DNA from: Salvator merianae
Taxonomy: Eukaryota > Chordata > Lepidosauria > Squamata > Teiidae
DNA length: 64,000 nucleotides
Assembly (NCBI GenBank): GCA_003586115.2
Contig: QVOM02000070.1
Location: forward strand, 312,219 to 376,218
Direction of reading: 5' to 3'
The notes beneath the pieces were generated by a model, which worked only from the letters and a program-made list of their open reading frames with translations, made no database searches and was not told the DNA's origin. Position numbers and translations under genes: made by a program. Shown here one piece after another: positions 59,686 to 64,000 of the stretch (position 1 is its first letter; each line of letters begins with the position of its first letter).

Positions 59686-60480
59686 TCAAAAACAGCCAAG
59701 ATACACAGATGATACAGGCAGAAAGTAAATAGGAATTAAGCAGCCTCTCGAAGAGGAAGAAAGAAAAAAGTACAAAAGCTGGCTTAAAAAAACAACTAAA
59801 ATCATCATGGCATCCAGTCCCATCACTCCTTGGCAAATAGAGGGGGAAGAAATGGAAGCAGTATAAGATTTTATTTTCTTGGACTCAAAGATCACTGCAG
59901 ACAGTGACTGCAGCCATAAAATTAAAAGACACTTGCTCCTTTGGAGGAAAACTATGGCAAACCAGGACAGCTTATTAAAAAGCAGGGACATCTCCTTGCC
60001 AACAAAGGTCCATATAGTCAAAGCTATGGTTTTCCCAGTAGTAATGTATGGCTGTGAGAGCTGGACCATAAGGAAGGCTGAAAATACAATTTTGAATTGT
60101 GGAGCTGGAGAAAACTTTTGAGAGGCCCTTGGACTGCAAGGAGATCAAATCAGTCAATACTACAGGAAATCAACCCTGACTGCTCACTGGAAGGACTAAC
60201 ACTGAAGCAGAAACTAAAATATTTTGGCTGCCTAATGAGAAGACAGGATTTACAAGAAAAGACCTTGATGCTAGGAAAGATTGAAGGCGAAGGGAAAAGG
60301 GGATGACAGAGGATGAGATGGATAAGTAGTATTATGGAGGGAATGAATATGACCTTGGGCGGGCTCTGGGAAACTGTGGGGATGGGCCTGGCATGTTGAG
60401 GTCCACGAGATGGACATGACAAGTGTTGAACATGACAGAAGAACTAAACAACAAAGCAAGAATTTCTAAAGACCAATCCC
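59686..60480 (+). mobile_element. Bov-B (RTE) LINE 3' end with RT C-terminus
   Basis: Translation shows LKSRDISLPTKVHIVKAMVF, PVVMYGCESWTIRKAE, RGPWTARRSNQSILQEIN, KYFGCLMRR and EKTLMLGKIEGEGKRG, the hallmark C-terminus of Bov-B reverse transcriptase, spread over frames with stops. It is followed by the 3' UTR phrase GGACATGACAAGTGTTGAAC. Truncated at the 5' side and non-functional. Confidence 0.95.
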
Positions 60481-61260
60481 ATAATAGTTACCCAAGCACA
60501 CATTCCCAGGAGCAAGCCTAGGACTGCAAACAGAAAAAGATTATGGAGCACAGAACTGAGAATATGGATTTATGAAAACAAAAGAAACAAAAAGTGCAAC
60601 ATTACCTGTTATTAAGTCTGTAACAAAAGAGTGTTTTCTAAGACACAGTTACTTGATTTAATTATGATTAATGTTCAATAACTATTTAGATGGTTCCATT
60701 CCTATTAATGCAGACCAAACTAATTTCTGGGCTACATAAACCCTCTACTTCACCATGTGTAGTTGACCAGAGTCCTTAATTTCAGGGCCCAAGGAATATC
60801 TAAGAAGTGGATGATAACATTTCTGTGACTTGCACAACAGCTAGCAACAGCCTTGTACTGCCTTTGGGTTTAGTGCTTTGCTTCATAAAGCTGCAAATTC
60901 AAGGCTTTAGGAACTGTAGACACATTTTCATAAATGGTCAAATGAAGGAAATGAAGGGAAAGGAGTATGTATCTTCAAAGACCCAATTCCTTTCAGTTGT
61001 TATAGATTCCCACTTCCATCAAGTTTAGTCAATGGCCAAGGATGAGAAGAGATACATATAGTCCAAGAACATTTGGAATCCTTCACCTTCTCCATTTTTC
61101 TTACACAAAACTTGGGAACAGGTGCCCTTGTGAACTTGCTCTTCCTTCTCTCAAGATACTATTTTCACATAAAACTGTTGCTTGCCTTGTGGGTCAATCT
61201 TTTCTCTAGGTACCTTATAATACTAAACATTATGCAAAACCTGAAAGCAAAATATTTACG
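60481..61260. other. Intergenic; nothing recognised
   Basis: AT-rich sequence without identifiable elements. Confidence 0.35.
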
Positions 61261-61264
61261 GTAA

Positions 61265-61640
61265 AGTGAAGCACAAAGAACCCTTGAGCTCAACTCCTAG
61301 TGACCACACAGGCATTTTCAGACTGTTTTCTTGGTCACAGTGCAAAACTGCTTTGTCATGGCCTTCTTCCAGGAAAACATCAAATATAGAACCTGTTACT
61401 CTTCTGTTTGCCAGGCAGTGGCTTCACTGCTGGATTCAAGTCACTTTCTGATTAAGGAAGGCTACATAAAGGGGAATGGTCATGGCTCATTCATCTAGAA
61501 ACTGCCTGGAAAACTGATCCATAGTGTCTTCCCAGAAGAAAAGTACGGTAAACCACTGCTGCATCTGTTGAGAAAACTGCGTGGATGTATCCCATCAAAC
61601 TGCCAGCTGACTTGACTACAAGGCACCTAATGAAAACATC
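61265..61640 (-). mobile_element. Decayed tRNA-SINE-like sequence
   Basis: GAGCTCAACTCCTAGTGACC, then CTGCTTTGTCATGGCCTTCT and TTTGCCAGGCAGTGGCTTC, follow the order of the SINE at 54340-54530. A second similar stretch follows (GTACGGTAAACCACTGCTGC). Confidence 0.4.
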
Positions 61641-63069
61641 AAAAATATAATACAGAGCTTCAGAGACCATCTGCAGACAACAAGTGCAGAAGCCAGGCAG
61701 ACTTGTCCAGCAATGCCAGCTCAGGGATCAGGTGCCACCAGTAACAAGGGCAGGGTGAGGCATAACTGGAAGCCTTGCTTTGATCTCACTGAAGTGTGTT
61801 CTGATGTACAGCAAACCAAAATGCAGTTTGGAGAGATCAAAGCAAATTTCCATTTATGTATTATGCTGTCCATTAATTTCTCCTCTCCAAGAGTTCTTGC
61901 ACAAGTGATGGAAGTGTTACCATTAGCTCCTTAAGAAAATTTAGTTCATGAAGTCTCTGCCTTAATAGGCCTGGGTCATACAATACCCACACTTGGTGGG
62001 AATTATGTGACACTGAAAGTTGAGGAAAGGGTCTCCAGATGTCATTGAACTCCAATAATCAGAAGTGATGGAAGTCAGAGGTGCACTTAACTGGGATCAT
62101 CTAGATGTTCTTGAACTTCAATATTCATCATCCTGGATCAGTCCCATCCAATGTCATGGAAGGATGTCAACTGTATTTTAGAAACATCTGGAGGACTGCA
62201 GCTAGGAACACAAGGGCTAGATGATGACTGGTACCTGACCTTTTCATCTGATCACCAGACAACCTGATGGGAATTGTGGTTTAGCAACTTCTAGAGGGTT
62301 ACAGTTCCATGATGGTCTCAAAGCAAGAAGAACAAGGTTACTGTAAATGCAGGGCACCTGTGAGAAGAATGCATCCCTCCCTCAGAGGAGCTCCATTATC
62401 AGCACACAATGTGACATCCAGACACACTGAACCACCAAATGGTTCTGGGAATGGGTTACTAATTTCCACCAAACTTTGGTAAAAATTCTTAACAGCAAAA
62501 CTCAAGGAGGGTGCCAATTTCAGTTTCCACAACTCAATAGATCATGATGCTCTTCCTATTCATTTAGTCTTTGGCTTTTAATTCTGGGTTTCCTTAAGAG
62601 CTTCCGATGGCACACAGTACTCTCTGCCCTCCTGTTTTATCCTCACAACAACTCCGTGCACACACATTTGCTCTTAACCCTCCAAGGATGACCCAAGATT
62701 ATTTACATAACAGAAAGCAAATGACATTTTATTACACAACTATCCGTAAAAATGACACTAGCAGCAGGACCCTAAACACCATGAATGGAACCAGCGTATT
62801 GGATTGGTAGAGGCAGAAGCCATTTCCTGGACACTTTGCAGGGCTAGGATTCTACCGAGAGCACCTACTCAGCATTCACTGGTCTCGCCTATAGGAAGAG
62901 AGAGAACAACAGAGAGCAAAGTATATGTGAGATGCAATGAACAATACGCCTTCCCTTACAATCATAAATTGCCCAAATGTGAGATGTACAGTGTGTGGAG
63001 GCAGTGCTCCCCAAGGGTGCTCCACCACACCCAGCAGCTCAGGGCTTGCATTCACTCTTCCTTTCTTAC
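61641..63069. other. Intergenic; MITE scraps
   Basis: Fragments with CCAGATGTCATTGAACTCCA and AAACATCTGGAGGACTGCAG (62035-62210) resemble ends of the small hAT MITE type at 15329-15460. Otherwise nothing recognised. Confidence 0.35.
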
Positions 63070-63545
63070 CTAAGAACGTAAGAGGAACCCTGCTGGATGG
63101 GGCCACAGTCCATCTAGTCCAACATCCTGTCTCATATAGCGACCTACCCAAGGCTTCTGGGCATTCTCAAGCAGAAGACAAAGGGGAAACCTTCACCTGC
63201 TCTTGTTTCCCTGCAGATGGCTTTTAGAGGCATCCTGCCTGTCTCTCTAACCTGGAAGCAGTACCCAGGCATCAGTTCTAGTAGCCATTGGTACACCTGT
63301 CCTCCACTGATTTTCTAACCATTTTTTAATTCTAACCATTTAATGAATTCCATAGATTGATGAAAAAAAAGTACTTTTCCCTGTTGGTCCTAACTCTCCT
63401 GCCCATCAGCTTTATAGAATGCCCCCTGGTTCTAGTGTTGTGCAATAGAGAAAAGAATTTTGCTCTGTCTACCCTTTTCCACTATCTACCTTTTTCCACG
63501 CTATGCATGATTTTATATACTTCAGTCAGGCAAGGCTGAAGAGGC
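63070..63545 (-). mobile_element. CR1-like LINE 3' end
   Basis: Plus strand: CTAAGAACGTAAGAGGAACC, CCATCTAGTCCAACATCCTG, GGGCATTCTCAAGCAGAAGA, AACTCTCCTGCCCATCAGCT, CCTGGTTCTAGTGTTG and GCATGATTTTATATACTT. Same order as 4880-5400, longer and better kept. Confidence 0.7.
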
Positions 63546-64000
63546 AGCATCTCTCAGTTCACACCTGGCTAGTTTGAACACAATCTGCTTTGATCAGCGG
63601 GGTCAATTTTCATATGAGTTTTCACATAATGGCTGCCTCATAGTACCTCACTTACAATCTGCTCCTACTCATTCCAATGGACACCACTGACAAAAACATA
63701 CTAAGTTTTGCTGAGATTATTTGCTTCCACCAGAAGTTCAATTGCTCAGTGTCCAGAGACACCCCCCCAAGTTTCAATTTATGGAAAATCCACACAGAAA
63801 CCCCATATACGCTCCAACCTCACTCTGATTTTTATGTCCGAAAAGCAACCTTAAAAAAAAAATGGCCTGTACTCCTGAGTGAAAGGAGTGTCACAGGTCT
63901 AGAAGAAGTCAACTGAGGAACGACCCACCAACAGTGAATGGGTTTGTGTCTAGAATGATTGCATTCTTGTCCCTTCATACCCCTAGTGTGAATCCAAAGT
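63546..64000. other. Nothing recognised
   Basis: No gene or assignable repeat at the right edge. Confidence 0.35.

Overview
This is a window of vertebrate nuclear DNA, most likely from a squamate reptile. The evidence is a large intron-split gene with GT-AG introns, two Bov-B (RTE) LINE 3' ends, several CR1 and L2-type LINE remnants, tRNA-derived SINE pieces and many short palindromic DNA transposons. No bacterial, organellar or viral gene organisation was seen.

One protein-coding gene can be read completely: an LGI-family gene on the + strand, best assigned to LGI4. Its coding part runs from 26755 to 55614 in nine exons with clean splice sites and a continuous phase (1620 nt, 539 codons plus stop). 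Exon 1 encodes the signal peptide and the N-terminal cysteine cap. Exons 2-5 are four 72-nt leucine-rich-repeat exons. Exon 6 is the C-terminal cysteine cap. Exons 7-9 encode the EPTP beta-propeller. Exon 1 lies in a CpG-rich promoter with an old CR1-like insertion and a 12-codon upstream ORF. A plausible polyadenylation site lies near 57.1 kb.

Region by region: 1-1.56 kb is an L2-type LINE with two nested palindromic transposons. 3.56-4.33 kb is a second CpG island with minus-strand splice-donor-like sites, perhaps the start of an unidentified gene reading leftward. 4.9-26 kb is intergenic and repeat-filled (CR1, Bov-B, hAT-type MITEs). 26.1-57.1 kb is LGI4, whose introns are loaded with transposons. 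57.2-64 kb is again intergenic, with a nested MITE, a Bov-B 3' end and a CR1-like 3' end.

The most unusual object is at 40247-43127, in intron 4 of LGI4. It is a 2881-bp hAT-like element with a perfect 8-bp target duplication. Its interior has been amplified into about 15 nearly identical, CpG-rich, self-complementary units of about 146 bp, with diverged units at the edges. A 445-bp relative with only one such unit sits in intron 7 (48912-49356), also with a perfect 8-bp target duplication. The pair looks like a before/after view of a transposon seeding a satellite array inside a gene.
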